Shown: positions 20,925 through 29,071, numbered from the stretch's first letter. The stretch is 36,795 nt of DNA from Xanthobacter autotrophicus (GCF_030015065.1 NZ_JAIVFN010000034.1:1-36795), one strand, 5' to 3'. Numbers and translations are program-made. The notes: a model not told the origin generated them from the letters alone.

Positions 20925-21290
20925 TCAGCGCGTCGGAGACGGCACGGCGGGGGCCGGAGCCACCGGGGCGGCGGACGGAGCGGGAGCGACGCCCTTGAGG
21001 CTCACCAGCGGCTTGTTCTGCGCGCCGGCCACCGGGATGAGGCGGATGAGCTCGCCCAGACGCTCCACGATCTTGGTCTGGATGCCCTCGATGGTCTCGC
21101 TCGCCAGCTTGCAGAACACGCAGGCGCCGGTCATCTTGACCATCACCTTGTTGCCGTCGATCTCGACGAGCTCGCAGTCGCCGCCGTCGCGCTTGAGGTT
21201 CGGACGGATCTCCTCGATCACCTCGCGGATGATCGCCTCACGCTTGGCTTCGCGGGTGAGCGGCGCGCTCTCTTCGGTCTCGGCCAACAT
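20925..21290 (-). CDS. nifU: NifU reduced to the Nfu domain
   Basis: This 121-aa protein has only the C-terminal Nfu domain of NifU: REVIEEIRPNLKRDGGDCELVEI, then GACVFCKLAS with the cluster-binding cysteines C57 and C60, and EGIQTKIVERLGEL. The N-terminal IscU-like scaffold and the central [2Fe-2S] domain of a full NifU (about 300 aa) are absent. A Pro/Ala-rich tail of about 30 residues follows. Nfu domains carry [4Fe-4S] clusters to target proteins. It is placed between an IscA-type carrier and NifS, so the scaffold role may be split among these. Confidence 0.92.
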   Translation of the reverse strand: MLAETEESAPLTREAKREAIIREVIEEIRPNLKRDGGDCELVEIDGNKVMVKMTGACVFCKLASETIEGIQTKIVERLGELIRLIPVAGAQNKPLVSLKGVAPAPSAAPVAPAPAVPSPTR

Positions 21291-21355
21291 CGCTCTGTCC
21301 TTTGTCTGTAGGTTGTTCGACCCGTATGCCCCTGGCCGCATCGGCCGAAGGACGC

Positions 21356-21676
21356 TCAGCCGAAGGATTTGCCGCAGGAGCAGCTCGAGGTGGCGTTCGG
21401 ATTCTCGAAGGTGAAACCGGAACCCTCCAGCGCCACCACGAAGTCGATGACGGTGCCGGCGAGCAGTTCGTGGCTCTGATTGTCCACGAACACCTTCACG
21501 CCCTCGCGCTCGACCACGGTGTCGTCCGGCTCGGCGTCGCTGACGAGGCCCATCTTGTACTGGTAGCCGGCGCATCCGCCCGTCTCGACCATGATGCGCA
21601 GACCGCTGACGGGCTGATCCGCGCCCAGGATCGCGTCCCGGACCGCATGCAAGGCGCTGTCGGTCAAATTGATCAT
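21356..21676 (-). CDS. iscA: A-type Fe-S carrier (IscA family), copy 1
   Basis: The 106-aa protein has the full IscA signature: LRIMVETGGCAGYQYKM (C35) and the C-terminal CSCGKSF (C99, C101), with a normal length. A-type carriers bind iron or Fe-S clusters and pass them to apoproteins. It is the first gene of the nifU-nifS-nifT operon, with a near-ideal sigma54 promoter 43 bases upstream of its ATG. Compared with the nifB-linked copy at 15826 it keeps all three cysteines. The start at 21676 has AAGG upstream. Confidence 0.95.
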   Translation of the reverse strand: MINLTDSALHAVRDAILGADQPVSGLRIMVETGGCAGYQYKMGLVSDAEPDDTVVEREGVKVFVDNQSHELLAGTVIDFVVALEGSGFTFENPNATSSCSCGKSFG

Positions 21677-21718
21677 CGCTCGACCTTCGCTTGAGAGGTT
21701 GCTTCGGGCCTCCATCCA

Positions 21719-21733
21719 GCAAGCGTCGTGCCA
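21719..21733 (-). promoter_or_regulatory. Sigma54 promoter of iscA-nifU-nifS
   Basis: On the minus strand TGGCAC-GACGC-TTGC is a perfect -24/-12 match. A NifA site lies about 60 bases upstream. Confidence 0.93.
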
Positions 21734-21793
21734 GACAGCAAAGGACTGATTTGCCTGATTTTTCGGGAACTCAGCTGTTGCCTTTGCGACGCG

Positions 21794-21809
21794 TGTCTGA
21801 TTCCGGACA
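21794..21809. promoter_or_regulatory. NifA site between iscA and the 195-aa gene
   Basis: Exact TGT-N10-ACA, 61 bases upstream of the iscA promoter and 180 bases upstream of the divergent promoter at 21989. It may serve both. Confidence 0.78.
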
Positions 21810-21988
21810 AGCCGATGGGCGCTTCCGCGGGGCCGGCGGGCGGCGCCCGTTCGGCCCTCCCCGCGGGGCAGGAACCCCGCCGCCGCCAGGAATTGCAACG
21901 TTGCGTCTTGCCCCGGAGGGCTCCCGCGTCGCCCTGGGGATGGCCGATTGTCGCGCCGCCCCCTTGCGGCGGCCGGCACCGTGCGGCG

Positions 21989-22003
21989 CGGCAAAGGGCT
22001 TGC
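21989..22003 (+). promoter_or_regulatory. Sigma54 promoter of the 195-aa gene
   Basis: CGGCAA-AGGGC-TTGC deviates only in the first base and has exact spacing. It is 146 bases from the ATG at 22149, leaving a long leader of roughly 130 bases. Confidence 0.7.
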
Positions 22004-22148
22004 ATGTGCTTCGCGCCTGCCCCCTTGCGCGGGCGGCACGCCGAACGGGATTTCGGCGGAGAGCGGTGCCTTCGCGCCGAGGGCGCTCCCCTGCTCGCGC
22101 CCGACTGAGACCGTCTGAGAGTTGTGTGCTGAACCGGAGATTTTTTTG

Positions 22149-22736
22149 ATGACTGCGATCGAGAACACCCCCCTGGGCCGGCTTGATAAAGAGGGGCGAC
22201 TCCTGAATGCCGTGCTCAAGCAGGCGACCAAGCCTGGCCGCTTCGACTTCCGCGGCGACATCGCCCTGAAGTTCCAGCAGCAGGTGGCCGACGAGAAGCG
22301 CCCGCCGGAATACACCATGGAGCAGGTCATCACCTTCGCGGAGGAGGGCAAGCCCACCATTCCCGTGCTGGCCGGCTACCTGCAGAACTTCGCCTTCCTC
22401 TCGGATGTGGCGGACGTGCTCGGCGATGCGCTTGCCCCCGACGGCAAGTATTTCCTGTTCTGCAACAACATCGACCTTCTCGCGAAGTATCGCGTCACCT
22501 ACGGCGACAAGACGTTCTACGTCCTGCCCTGCGACGAATCGACCGTGTGGAAGGAGATGATGGATCTCCTCAGCCTCGACAAGAACGACATCAAGAAGCT
22601 GGACACCGGCGGCAAGACCGACGTGGTGCTGGACGCAGCGCTGGGCTGGCACGAGGATTACGAGACCATCACCTATGAAAAGGGCGTCTCCATCATGGAG
22701 CCGGTGAAGAACCGGAACGAGAACCGTCCGGTCTGA
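22149..22736 (+). CDS. 195-aa protein of unknown function under a sigma54 promoter
   Basis: The protein (MTAIENTPLGRLDKEGRLLN...) is soluble and mixed alpha/beta. Segments such as RFDFRGDIALKFQQQVADEK, IPVLAGYLQNFAFLSDVADVL and TFYVLPCDESTVWKEMMDLL are not diagnostic of any family known to me. Two cysteines occur (FCNN and PCDE), too far apart for an obvious metal site. GGAGA lies about 9 bases before the ATG after a T-run. A -24/-12 box and an upstream NifA site indicate nif-linked expression. It stands alone between the iscA operon and the Rieske gene. Confidence 0.75.
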   Translation: MTAIENTPLGRLDKEGRLLNAVLKQATKPGRFDFRGDIALKFQQQVADEKRPPEYTMEQVITFAEEGKPTIPVLAGYLQNFAFLSDVADVLGDALAPDGKYFLFCNNIDLLAKYRVTYGDKTFYVLPCDESTVWKEMMDLLSLDKNDIKKLDTGGKTDVVLDAALGWHEDYETITYEKGVSIMEPVKNRNENRPV

Positions 22737-22797
22737 TCGACCCGGTTCCGGAAACGGGCCCTCGCCGGCATCGGAGCGGGGGCCCCTCACATGCCCG

Positions 22798-22817
22798 CCG
22801 GGGGCCTCGGCCCCCGG
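22798..22817 (+). terminator. Hairpin after the 195-aa gene
   Basis: CCGGGGGCC and GGCCCCCGG almost touch (2 bases apart), forming a very stable stem 61 bases after the stop. No U-tract. Confidence 0.5.
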
Positions 22818-23017
22818 GACAACCAGGCTCCGCAGATGCCACTCCCCAGGCAACGCCAAGCCCGGGGAACGTCACTCCCCGGGCAGGAGCTGAACGGCTC
22901 CGATGCCTTGAAAGCAACAGGGACGTGACGCCCGAGGAGAAGACATCCCGACACTGTTCGGACAAAACCATCCCGGCCAGGAGGGCGCGCCGGGCGACAG
23001 GCACCCGGCTGCCGAAT

Positions 23018-23476
23018 TCAAACGCCGCCGCCCTCGTCGGAGCAGGAGGTCACTTCCTCCTCGTCGTCCTCTTCCTCCTCCGCCAGCGTCACCCCGGTCA
23101 CGCAGATGTCGTTGTCGATGACGCTCAGCGACACCGGGGTCAGGCTGCGGCCCTTGCAGGGCCCGTCGATGCACACGCCGGTGCCCAGCTCGAACAGGGC
23201 GCCGTGCTTGCCGCACATGAGGCGGATGCCGTTGGGATCGAGGAACTGGTTGCGCTCCCAGTCCAGCTTCACCCCGTCATGGGGGCAGAGGTTGACATAG
23301 CCGAACACCTGCCGGCCCCAGCGGACGACGACGAGATTGAACGGCTTCTCGACCCCGTCCTCGACCTTCATCAGCTCGAAGCCGCGCGCGCGCTGACTCG
23401 GAATGTCGCTCATGGAGCAGATGACGTAGGCGATGCCGCCCTCGGGCGCGCTTTCTTCCGCGATGCTCGGTTCCAT
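23018..23476 (-). CDS. Rieske-type [2Fe-2S] ferredoxin, copy 2
   Basis: This 152-aa soluble Rieske protein has CPHDG (C64, H66) and CGKHGALF (C88, H91). An acidic tail EEEEDDEEEV and a C-terminal Cys-Ser-Asp run are unusual and may mediate docking. It follows the FAD amine-oxidase gene directly: a GTG at 23491 overlaps that gene's stop (GTGA), and an ATG at 23476 has GAGGAC upstream; I choose the ATG. The pair suggests that the ferredoxin serves as redox partner of the flavoprotein, but this is inference. The other Rieske protein is at 6029. Confidence 0.88.
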   Translation of the reverse strand: MEPSIAEESAPEGGIAYVICSMSDIPSQRARGFELMKVEDGVEKPFNLVVVRWGRQVFGYVNLCPHDGVKLDWERNQFLDPNGIRLMCGKHGALFELGTGVCIDGPCKGRSLTPVSLSVIDNDICVTGVTLAEEEEDDEEEVTSCSDEGGGV

Positions 23477-23487
23477 CTTGTCCTCGT

Positions 23488-25137
23488 TCACGATGCACTC
23501 GTCAGGAACGGACCCTTGCCGGGGCCCGCGCCGGGGGGAAGGCCATTGCCGGCCTGCGCCAGGCCCGCCTCGGCCTTGGCCAGCAGGCGGCGGTTGGCGG
23601 CGAGGCAGAAGTCGCGCCAGGCCGCCGCCACGTCGCGCAGGATGGTCTGCACGTAATCCCGCGACAGATGGTGCTCGCCCGGGAAATTGGACAAGGCGCA
23701 GGACGTGCGGTTGAAGGCGATGATGTCGTCGAGCAGGGTCTGGATGAAATCGCGGAACGGCAGCTGCACGTCGCTCATCAGCGCCGAACGGCCCTTCTCC
23801 ACCGGCACCTCCCGCATGTCGAAGGGCAGCGTGTCCAGCATGTCGGCGGCGCGCTCGTAGATGTCCTCGATGGCGCCGAGCATGGCCCGCTGCGTCAGTT
23901 GCTCGCGCTGCTGGGAGGCAAGCGCCCGGTTGAGGCGCACGCGATAGGCCTCGAAGGCGGCATCATTCAGCGTCGCCACCCAAGCGGAGAAGCGCGCAAG
24001 GCTCGCCGCGTTGACGGACAATCCCTCGGGCAGCGCCAGGTCCACATCGTCGGTCCGCGCCCTGGCCAGCGCGCGCTCGATGCGCCGCGCCGCCTCCAGC
24101 GCGCCCTCCAGGTAGCCCGCGCCCTGGGTCGCGGTCTCGGAGCCGCCCAGGTGCAGCCGGCCGTCCCACAGGGGCCGGCGCAGCAGGGGATTGGAGAAGG
24201 CCACATGCTCGCCCGCCGGCTCAGCGCGGTCGCGGGCGGAGCAGGTGAAGGGCTCCAGCGCCCAGTCCTGGTAATGCTGCTCTCCCCCTTCGGCCGCGTT
24301 GCCGAACACCTGCACCATCTGGCTGTCCATGAGCATGGGCAGGCCAGCGACGAAGGCTTCGCGGAGGTCCGGCGGGAAGCTCAGGAAGCCACCGAGGGCC
24401 GCCTTGCTACCGGTGGCGTCGCAGGCATCGAAGATTTCGCCCACCACCGCCTGCTCATGGGTGACGAATGCGTTGCCGGACTGGCCGGCCGCCCGCCAGA
24501 ACGGCGCGGCATAGGCCATCACGACCTTGGCCTGCGCCGCCATCCAGGTGGGGGCGGCGCCCATGGCGTCGCGGGTGGCCCCGTCGAGATCCGGCGCGAA
24601 GCGCACGGTTTCCGCCACCAGCCGCGGCGGCAGGGCGATCACCACATGGCGCGCCTCGACGGTGAGGAAGGCGTCGTCCACCCGGAAGGTGAGCACCACA
24701 TGGTCGCCCATGTCCTCCACCTTCTGGAGCACGTGGCCGAGCCGCACCTGATCCTCGCCAAGGCCGTCCGCCAGCGTGGCCACGATCCGCGCCATGCCGC
24801 CGGCGACGCGCTGCGCTCCGCCATGGACCTGCTGGGCGAAGCCCTGGGGGTTCTTGTCGGCCTCGGTGAGGTGGAGCACCGCGCCTTCGTCGTGCTGGGC
24901 AAAGGTGGAAAGGCCAAGCTCCGAGACGAAGGCGCTGATGAGCGGCTGGGTATCGGGCCAGAACCAGGTCGGCCCCAGATCCACCGCCTCGCCGGTCGTA
25001 GCGGGGACCGCGGTCAGGATACGGCCTCCAAGCCGCGCCCGGGCCTCGAACAGGGTAAAGCCGCGCTCCGCCTTCCTGAGGTGCCGCGCCAGCGCGAGGC
25101 CGCACAGCCCGCCGCCGATGATCGCCGTGTCCAGCAT
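23488..25137 (-). CDS. FAD-dependent amine oxidase-like protein
   Basis: The 549-aa flavoprotein starts with the FAD-binding dinucleotide motif AIIGGGLCGLALARHL and an LFEARARLGGRI segment. It then shows DLGPTWFWPD, VVIALPPRL, and the C-terminal LHLGGSETATQGAGYLEGALEAA, all typical of the monoamine oxidase/phytoene desaturase superfamily. About 170 extra C-terminal residues are helical and atypical. Substrate unknown. Its stop overlaps the start region of the Rieske gene, so the two are a likely redox pair. The ATG at 25137 has GGGATTGAGA upstream. No convincing sigma54 promoter was found. Confidence 0.88.
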   Translation of the reverse strand: MLDTAIIGGGLCGLALARHLRKAERGFTLFEARARLGGRILTAVPATTGEAVDLGPTWFWPDTQPLISAFVSELGLSTFAQHDEGAVLHLTEADKNPQGFAQQVHGGAQRVAGGMARIVATLADGLGEDQVRLGHVLQKVEDMGDHVVLTFRVDDAFLTVEARHVVIALPPRLVAETVRFAPDLDGATRDAMGAAPTWMAAQAKVVMAYAAPFWRAAGQSGNAFVTHEQAVVGEIFDACDATGSKAALGGFLSFPPDLREAFVAGLPMLMDSQMVQVFGNAAEGGEQHYQDWALEPFTCSARDRAEPAGEHVAFSNPLLRRPLWDGRLHLGGSETATQGAGYLEGALEAARRIERALARARTDDVDLALPEGLSVNAASLARFSAWVATLNDAAFEAYRVRLNRALASQQREQLTQRAMLGAIEDIYERAADMLDTLPFDMREVPVEKGRSALMSDVQLPFRDFIQTLLDDIIAFNRTSCALSNFPGEHHLSRDYVQTILRDVAAAWRDFCLAANRRLLAKAEAGLAQAGNGLPPGAGPGKGPFLTSAS

Positions 25138-25457
25138 GGATCTCAATCCCCTGCGTGTCGCTTTTTGGAGCCCTTGCAAGATTCGCGCACAGCCGGGAAC
25201 GGGCTGGTTTGCGCCGCTCCCAGCGGAGCGCCACGTCGGATTTCACGCGATCTACGACGCATTTCCGACATGCCGCCGTCGACCTCCGACACTCGATCCG
25301 GCACGAACCGTCAGGCCGCCCAGGGGCATGCACGCCTGCATTTGCAGCGGTTCCGACGGGTCCTGCGCCCCTTGGACGGGATATGGACCGCGCTGGCACG
25401 AAAATTGATCAGCCGGGGGAACCGTTCGTCACACCTGATTGTCTAGTGGAGATTGAC
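25138..25457. other. Divergent intergenic region
   Basis: This 320-base gap separates the amine-oxidase gene from the 153-aa gene. It contains a candidate -24/-12 box at 25394-25408 for the rightward gene. I saw no NifA site, RNA gene or small coding frame. Confidence 0.5.
25394..25408 (+). promoter_or_regulatory. Candidate sigma54 promoter of the 153-aa gene
   Basis: TGGCAC-GAAAA-TTGA has a perfect -24 but -12 is TTGA where TTGC is expected. It sits 64 bases from the ATG at 25458, a typical distance. Confidence 0.5.
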
Positions 25458-25919
25458 ATGATCGTCGCGTCGGAATTCGCCACCCGCTCCCTTGAAGAGA
25501 TCAAGGAGCTGCTGGCGGGCGGCACCCTGACCGTTTATTCCGTGGCCCGTCCCGTGAGCGCCGACCACGCCGTCGACCGCAGCGGCAAGCTTGCCGTCTT
25601 CACCTTCGCCACCCCGGCATTCAACACCCCGTCCGAGGACGGCACCGAAGTGCCGAACTTCGCCGCTCCGGTGGTGAGCGCGACCGACGTTGGCACCCCC
25701 GGCTTCGCCCGCGCGGTGACCGCCGACGGCAAGGTGGTGGCCGACTTCTCCGTCGGCCCCGGCGACCGGGAGGTCAAGCTCGCCGAGGTGTCCTGCTCCG
25801 CCGGCGCGCCGGTGAAGGTCGTCAACTTCAAGTTCAACCCGGAAGGCGGCTGGCCGGAGCGCGTGGACTATTACGACGCCCACCCCCGTCCCGGCTACAG
25901 CCTGCCCAAGGTGCGCTGA
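25458..25919 (+). CDS. 153-aa protein of unknown function
   Basis: The frame gives a 153-aa protein with mostly beta-rich, hydrophobic-polar alternation (AVFTFATPAFNTPSEDG, KVVADFSVGPGDREVKLAEV), one Cys and a C-terminus RVDYYDAHPRPGYSLPKVR. No family, signal peptide or transmembrane segment is apparent; the repeated short strands suggest a beta-sandwich. GGAG precedes the ATG. Two hairpins (25933-25954 and 25970-25992) follow the stop. A near-consensus -24 element 64 bases upstream suggests sigma54 control. The next gene, a sulfurtransferase, follows on the same strand. Confidence 0.65.
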   Translation: MIVASEFATRSLEEIKELLAGGTLTVYSVARPVSADHAVDRSGKLAVFTFATPAFNTPSEDGTEVPNFAAPVVSATDVGTPGFARAVTADGKVVADFSVGPGDREVKLAEVSCSAGAPVKVVNFKFNPEGGWPERVDYYDAHPRPGYSLPKVR

Positions 25920-25932
25920 GCGCAATATCGGC

Positions 25933-25954
25933 CGGCGGCACGCCGATGCCGCCG
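25933..25954 (+). terminator. Hairpin after the 153-aa gene
   Basis: CGGCGGCA pairs with TGCCGCCG around a 6-base loop. A second GC-rich stem (25970-25978 with 25984-25992) follows. Confidence 0.5.
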
Positions 25955-26041
25955 CGCCATCGACACGTTCCGCCGGGCCGCCCGCCCGGCGGGTTCTGAA
26001 CCGAGCCGATGTTCGAACCCCGACAGGGAGACACTTGCGTC

Positions 26042-26902
26042 ATGTCCACCGTTCTTCCCGGACCGTTGGTGAGCACCGATTGGCTGGCCGAGCATCTCGA
26101 AGCCCCGGACGTGAAGATCCTGGACTGCACCTGGCTGCATGAAAGCAGCAACATGGACGGGCGCACCCAGTATCGCGGGCGCCATCTTCCCGGCTCCGTG
26201 CATTTCGACATTGATCATGTGGCGGACAAGAGCAATCCGCTCCCCCACATGCTTCCGCCCGCCGCCGAGTTCGCCAAGAAAGTGGGCCTGCTCGGCATCG
26301 CCGACGGCGACAAGATCGTGGTCTACGATCGCCTGTGCGGCGGCGCGGCGGCCGCGCGGGTGTGGTGGATGTTCCGCATCTTCGGCTACCCGGACGTGGC
26401 CGTGCTGGACGGCGGCTACGGCAAGTGGGTGAAGGAGAAGAAGCCTTCCGACATGTCGCCGGTGCGGCCCGAGCCGAAGACCTTCACCGCCGCCTTCAAT
26501 CCCGTCCTCGTGCGCAACATGGGCGAGATGATCGCCAACCTGTCCAGCAAGGCCGAACAGGTGATCGACGCGCGCGGCCCGGCCAAGTACGCCGGCACGC
26601 AGGACGACGTCTTCCCGGTGAAGAAAAAGGGCCATATTCCCGGCTCGGTGAACCTGCCCTGGGGCGACCTCATCGTCGAGGAGACCGGCGTGCTGGTCTC
26701 TCCCGAGGCTCTCGCTGCCCGTTTCGCATCGGCCGGGATCGACATCACCAAGCCGGTGGTTGCGACCTGCGCTTCCGGCACCATCTCGGCCGTCCTATTG
26801 CTGGCCTTGTTCATCCTCGGCAACACGTCGGCGGCGCTCTATGACGGCTCCTGGGCCGAATGGGGCCTCGCCGAGGACACGCCGGCGGCAGCCGCGGCCT
26901 GA
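26042..26902 (+). CDS. Thiosulfate/3-mercaptopyruvate-type sulfurtransferase
   Basis: This 286-aa protein has two rhodanese domains. The N-terminal one runs from VSTDWLAEHLEAPDVKILDCTW to GYGKWVKEKKP, and the C-terminal active one contains VDARGPAKYAGT-like QVIDARG and the catalytic loop CASGT with Cys243. It transfers sulfane sulfur. Nif-linked rhodaneses such as RhdN occur in Azotobacter. The ATG at 26042 has a GGGAGA ribosome site. Downstream are two small genes in the same direction within 15 and 6 bases, indicating an operon. Confidence 0.92.
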   Translation: MSTVLPGPLVSTDWLAEHLEAPDVKILDCTWLHESSNMDGRTQYRGRHLPGSVHFDIDHVADKSNPLPHMLPPAAEFAKKVGLLGIADGDKIVVYDRLCGGAAAARVWWMFRIFGYPDVAVLDGGYGKWVKEKKPSDMSPVRPEPKTFTAAFNPVLVRNMGEMIANLSSKAEQVIDARGPAKYAGTQDDVFPVKKKGHIPGSVNLPWGDLIVEETGVLVSPEALAARFASAGIDITKPVVATCASGTISAVLLLALFILGNTSAALYDGSWAEWGLAEDTPAAAAA

Positions 26903-26916
26903 CGGGAGCAGCACCC

Positions 26917-27168
26917 ATGGCCGACACTCTGCCCCTCATCAGCGACGGCGAGGAATTCACGCTCCTCGCCTCGGACGACCAGTCCCATTTCGTGCTCCGC
27001 TTCAAGCCGGACGGCCTCACCGCAGACCTTTCCGGAGAGGACGCGGAGCGCTTTCGCGGTGATTATGAAACGGTAAAGTCGCAATTTCCGGACTGGAGTT
27101 CGGATCAGGTTCTGGCGCAGCTCTGGGACCAGGGCGGCTACAGTTGGCTTGCAGCTCAGGACGGGTGA
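26917..27168 (+). CDS. Hypothetical 83-aa protein
   Basis: A small acidic protein (MADTLPLISDGEEFTLLASD...) of 83 aa, starting 15 bases after the sulfurtransferase with GGGAG upstream. The N-terminus looks beta-rich; the C-terminal half is helix-strand with GGYSWLAAQDG at the end. It has no cysteines, metal motif or membrane segment. I do not recognise the family. The tight spacing indicates translation with the sulfurtransferase, and the next gene follows by five bases. Confidence 0.7.
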   Translation: MADTLPLISDGEEFTLLASDDQSHFVLRFKPDGLTADLSGEDAERFRGDYETVKSQFPDWSSDQVLAQLWDQGGYSWLAAQDG

Positions 27169-27173
27169 CCCAA

Positions 27174-27491
27174 ATGGCAACCACGCTCATCAAGACCACT
27201 TCCGACGGGCGCAAGCTCGAAGTCTCCGGCCTCGCCATCCTGCTCGACGGGCAGCTCGAGGCCTTTGACCTGACCGAGATCAAGCTTCATCCCAACTGCC
27301 GAAAAGTCTGGTCAGTCCACCCGGAGGCCACCCATCTCGCTGGCCGCGTGACGCTGACGAAGGAAGAGGCGGACCTGGTGGAAAAGGCATTCAAGGAGGC
27401 TGAGGCCGAGATCCTCGCGAGCCCGGCCGCCATCAACGAGCGATTTCGGATCGCCATGATGTGGCGCGCCCGCAGCGAAGGCATCGAGTGA
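27174..27491 (+). CDS. Hypothetical 105-aa protein
   Basis: A 105-aa protein begins MATTLIKTTSDGRKLEVSGLAI. The first half is beta-rich with one Cys (HPNCRKVW), the second half is a charged helix (LTKEEADLVEKAFKEAEAEIL) and a basic C-terminus. No family recognised. It follows the 83-aa gene by five bases and is the last gene before a good intrinsic terminator. The three genes 26042-27491 look like one transcript. Confidence 0.7.
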   Translation: MATTLIKTTSDGRKLEVSGLAILLDGQLEAFDLTEIKLHPNCRKVWSVHPEATHLAGRVTLTKEEADLVEKAFKEAEAEILASPAAINERFRIAMMWRARSEGIE

Positions 27492-27531
27492 GGACGCCGG
27501 CCACGGCCGATTCCCGGGACCATTGATGGTG

Positions 27532-27566
27532 AGCCCGGCTTCGCATTTCGCGAGGCCGGGCTTTTT
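27532..27566 (+). terminator. Rho-independent terminator
   Basis: A 13-bp stem (27532-27544 with 27550-27562, one G-U pair) and 5-base loop are followed by TTTT. It ends the sulfurtransferase operon and is one of the clearest terminators in the window. Confidence 0.85.
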
Positions 27567-27741
27567 CGTGAAACAGGGCGCGAGCGACAACGAACAAGGC
27601 CCCGTTCAGCCTGACATCACGCGGCCGGCATGGAGCAGCGTCGAAGTCGGCTCTTGATAAAGGGGCTGGCGGGCTGCAGGGGGATGCCGCCCACGGCCAA
27701 TCGCAAAGCGGTGATGCATGCCGACGCCGGCGGCAATCGTC

Positions 27742-28398
27742 CTATTCGGCCGCCTCGGGCAGCGCCGTGCCAGGCGGCTCGTTGCCGTTCGCAACGGCAT
27801 TCCGGTTGCGGGCGAGCCGGGATTCGCCATCCTCCGCGCCGAAGCAGATATGGAATTCGTCGCAATCGGAGCACACCGGCGCAGCGCACAGGGAGAAGCC
27901 CTCCGAACCGCACACCATGCGGTAGAGGAACTTCTTCCATTTCATGTCCTGCCGGTTCTTGAGCGCCAGCGGCTCAAAGCGTCGCGTCATGAGCGCCCGC
28001 AGTTCCTGGCGATCCCGCAGGCCCAGGTCCTGCCACAGGTGATGGGGCGACTGACAGCGCCGCGCGATCATGGCGATGAAATGGGTTTGCAATCGCCCGG
28101 TATCAGAGGAATAAATGCCAAGAATGTCCCGAACCGACTGCTCTTCCGCCTCGATCGTGAGGACGCGGCCTTCCACCTGTCGGTCAAGCGCTTCCACCGC
28201 CGCGGGAAACAGGATACGTGCGAGATCCAGGAACGCCGGCTTCTCAAGGCCGAGCACCTCAAGGGGATTCCGGCCATCCTCCTCCGCCTCGACAAAGGCA
28301 ACGGCGGTGATGGCGGCCGCCACATGCACGTCAAAAGGGTCGCCGGCCGAAGAGGTCGATGAAGCAATCAACCAGTCATAGACCTCTTCGGCCGCCAT
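27742..28398 (-). CDS. nifQ: NifQ, molybdenum donor for FeMo-co
   Basis: The 218-aa protein ends with the NifQ motif C-x4-C-x2-C-x5-C (C171, C176, C179, C185), preceded by MKWKKFLYRMVCGSEGF. NifQ binds a Mo-Fe-S cluster and passes Mo to NifE/NifN. The N-terminal half is helical. The ATG at 28398 has GAGGAG upstream; an upstream extension is unlikely. It is last in the nif operon from nifH. A 142-base gap with a hairpin-rich sequence separates it from fdxB. The C-terminal 25 residues are Ala/Glu/Pro rich. Confidence 0.95.
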   Translation of the reverse strand: MAAEEVYDWLIASSTSSAGDPFDVHVAAAITAVAFVEAEEDGRNPLEVLGLEKPAFLDLARILFPAAVEALDRQVEGRVLTIEAEEQSVRDILGIYSSDTGRLQTHFIAMIARRCQSPHHLWQDLGLRDRQELRALMTRRFEPLALKNRQDMKWKKFLYRMVCGSEGFSLCAAPVCSDCDEFHICFGAEDGESRLARNRNAVANGNEPPGTALPEAAE

Positions 28399-28472
28399 GG
28401 ACCCACTCCTCAGAGCATGCGCTGTTCCGCCCGCGTCACGCGCCGATCGGATACCGCATTCCCTTCCCGAAT

Positions 28473-28524
28473 GTGTGGAGAGGGATTCCATCTGATGGAT
28501 CCATCTCCGGGACAGGCTCCACAC
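28473..28524. other. Inverted repeats in the fdxB-nifQ gap
   Basis: GTGTGGAG (28473-28480) and CTCCACAC (28517-28524) enclose a perfect 12-base palindrome (28494-28505). It may form a nested hairpin that tunes nifQ expression. No promoter was found here. Confidence 0.4.
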
Positions 28525-28540
28525 TCAGGCGTGGCGACCG

Positions 28541-28837
28541 TCAGGCCGCTGCCTGCTCATGGCCGTGAACCTGGCAATTGGCCGGGCAGACACGCGCGCA
28601 CGCACCACAACCGATGCAGGCGCCCGTATCGTTCATGACCATGACCTTCTTCTCGACCTCGTCGTCCTCGTCATCATCGAGCTCGACGACATCGCCGTCC
28701 TCGTTGATGCCCTTCAGCGTCATCACGTCCCGGCCGCAGACCTTGAAGCAGCGCCCGCAACCGATGCATTTTTCAGCGTCGATATCGAGCAAATAGTCTG
28801 GCTGCCAGGCTCGACCATCTCGGGTTTCGTTTGACAT
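28541..28837 (-). CDS. fdxB: FdxB, nif-specific ferredoxin III
   Basis: The 98-aa protein has two [4Fe-4S] motifs, CIGCGRCFKVC (C24, C27, C30, C34) and CIGCGACARVCP (C74, C77, C80, C84). Between them lies a highly acidic linker, ELDDDEDDEVEKK, typical of the nif ferredoxin III family. It carries electrons, probably for FeMo-co synthesis or nitrogenase. It lies 18 bases after the DUF683 gene. The C-terminus has a His-rich CQVHGHE. Confidence 0.94.
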   Translation of the reverse strand: MSNETRDGRAWQPDYLLDIDAEKCIGCGRCFKVCGRDVMTLKGINEDGDVVELDDDEDDEVEKKVMVMNDTGACIGCGACARVCPANCQVHGHEQAAA

Positions 28838-28855
28838 TTCGAAAAAGCCTTCAGG

Positions 28856-29056
28856 TTAGGCGGCCTCAAGTGCTTTCAGGTCCGCGCGCTTCTGTTCCAG
28901 CTCGGCGAAGGCGCTATGCGCCCTCTTGGCGACATCCATGATCGTCTCCCAGCTGATGGGGAGTTCTTCGGACAGATCGTGGAGGTCCATTTTTGCTTGC
29001 GTCGCCTTGGCGGACAGCTTCTTGATCTCGGCCTTGAGTTCTTCCACGTCGCTCAT
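28856..29056 (-). CDS. DUF683 / CCE_0567-type metalloprotein
   Basis: The 66-aa helical protein MSDVEELKAEIKKLSAKATQ... matches the DUF683 family (CCE_0567 metalloprotein), a short helical hairpin that recurs next to nifX. It lies 15 bases after the DUF269 gene and is followed by fdxB. The function is unknown; the family was suggested to bind metal. Sequence is about 95 percent helical with heptad-like charge patterns and a conserved HDLSEELPISWETIMDVAKR. Confidence 0.88.
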   Translation of the reverse strand: MSDVEELKAEIKKLSAKATQAKMDLHDLSEELPISWETIMDVAKRAHSAFAELEQKRADLKALEAA

Positions 29057-29071
29057 GGGTGCACCTGATCT

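Noticed and set aside
16438-21414. Long plus-strand open frames opposite nifB (567 codons) and nifS (618 codons)
   Set aside because: Both are antisense shadows of recognisable genes.
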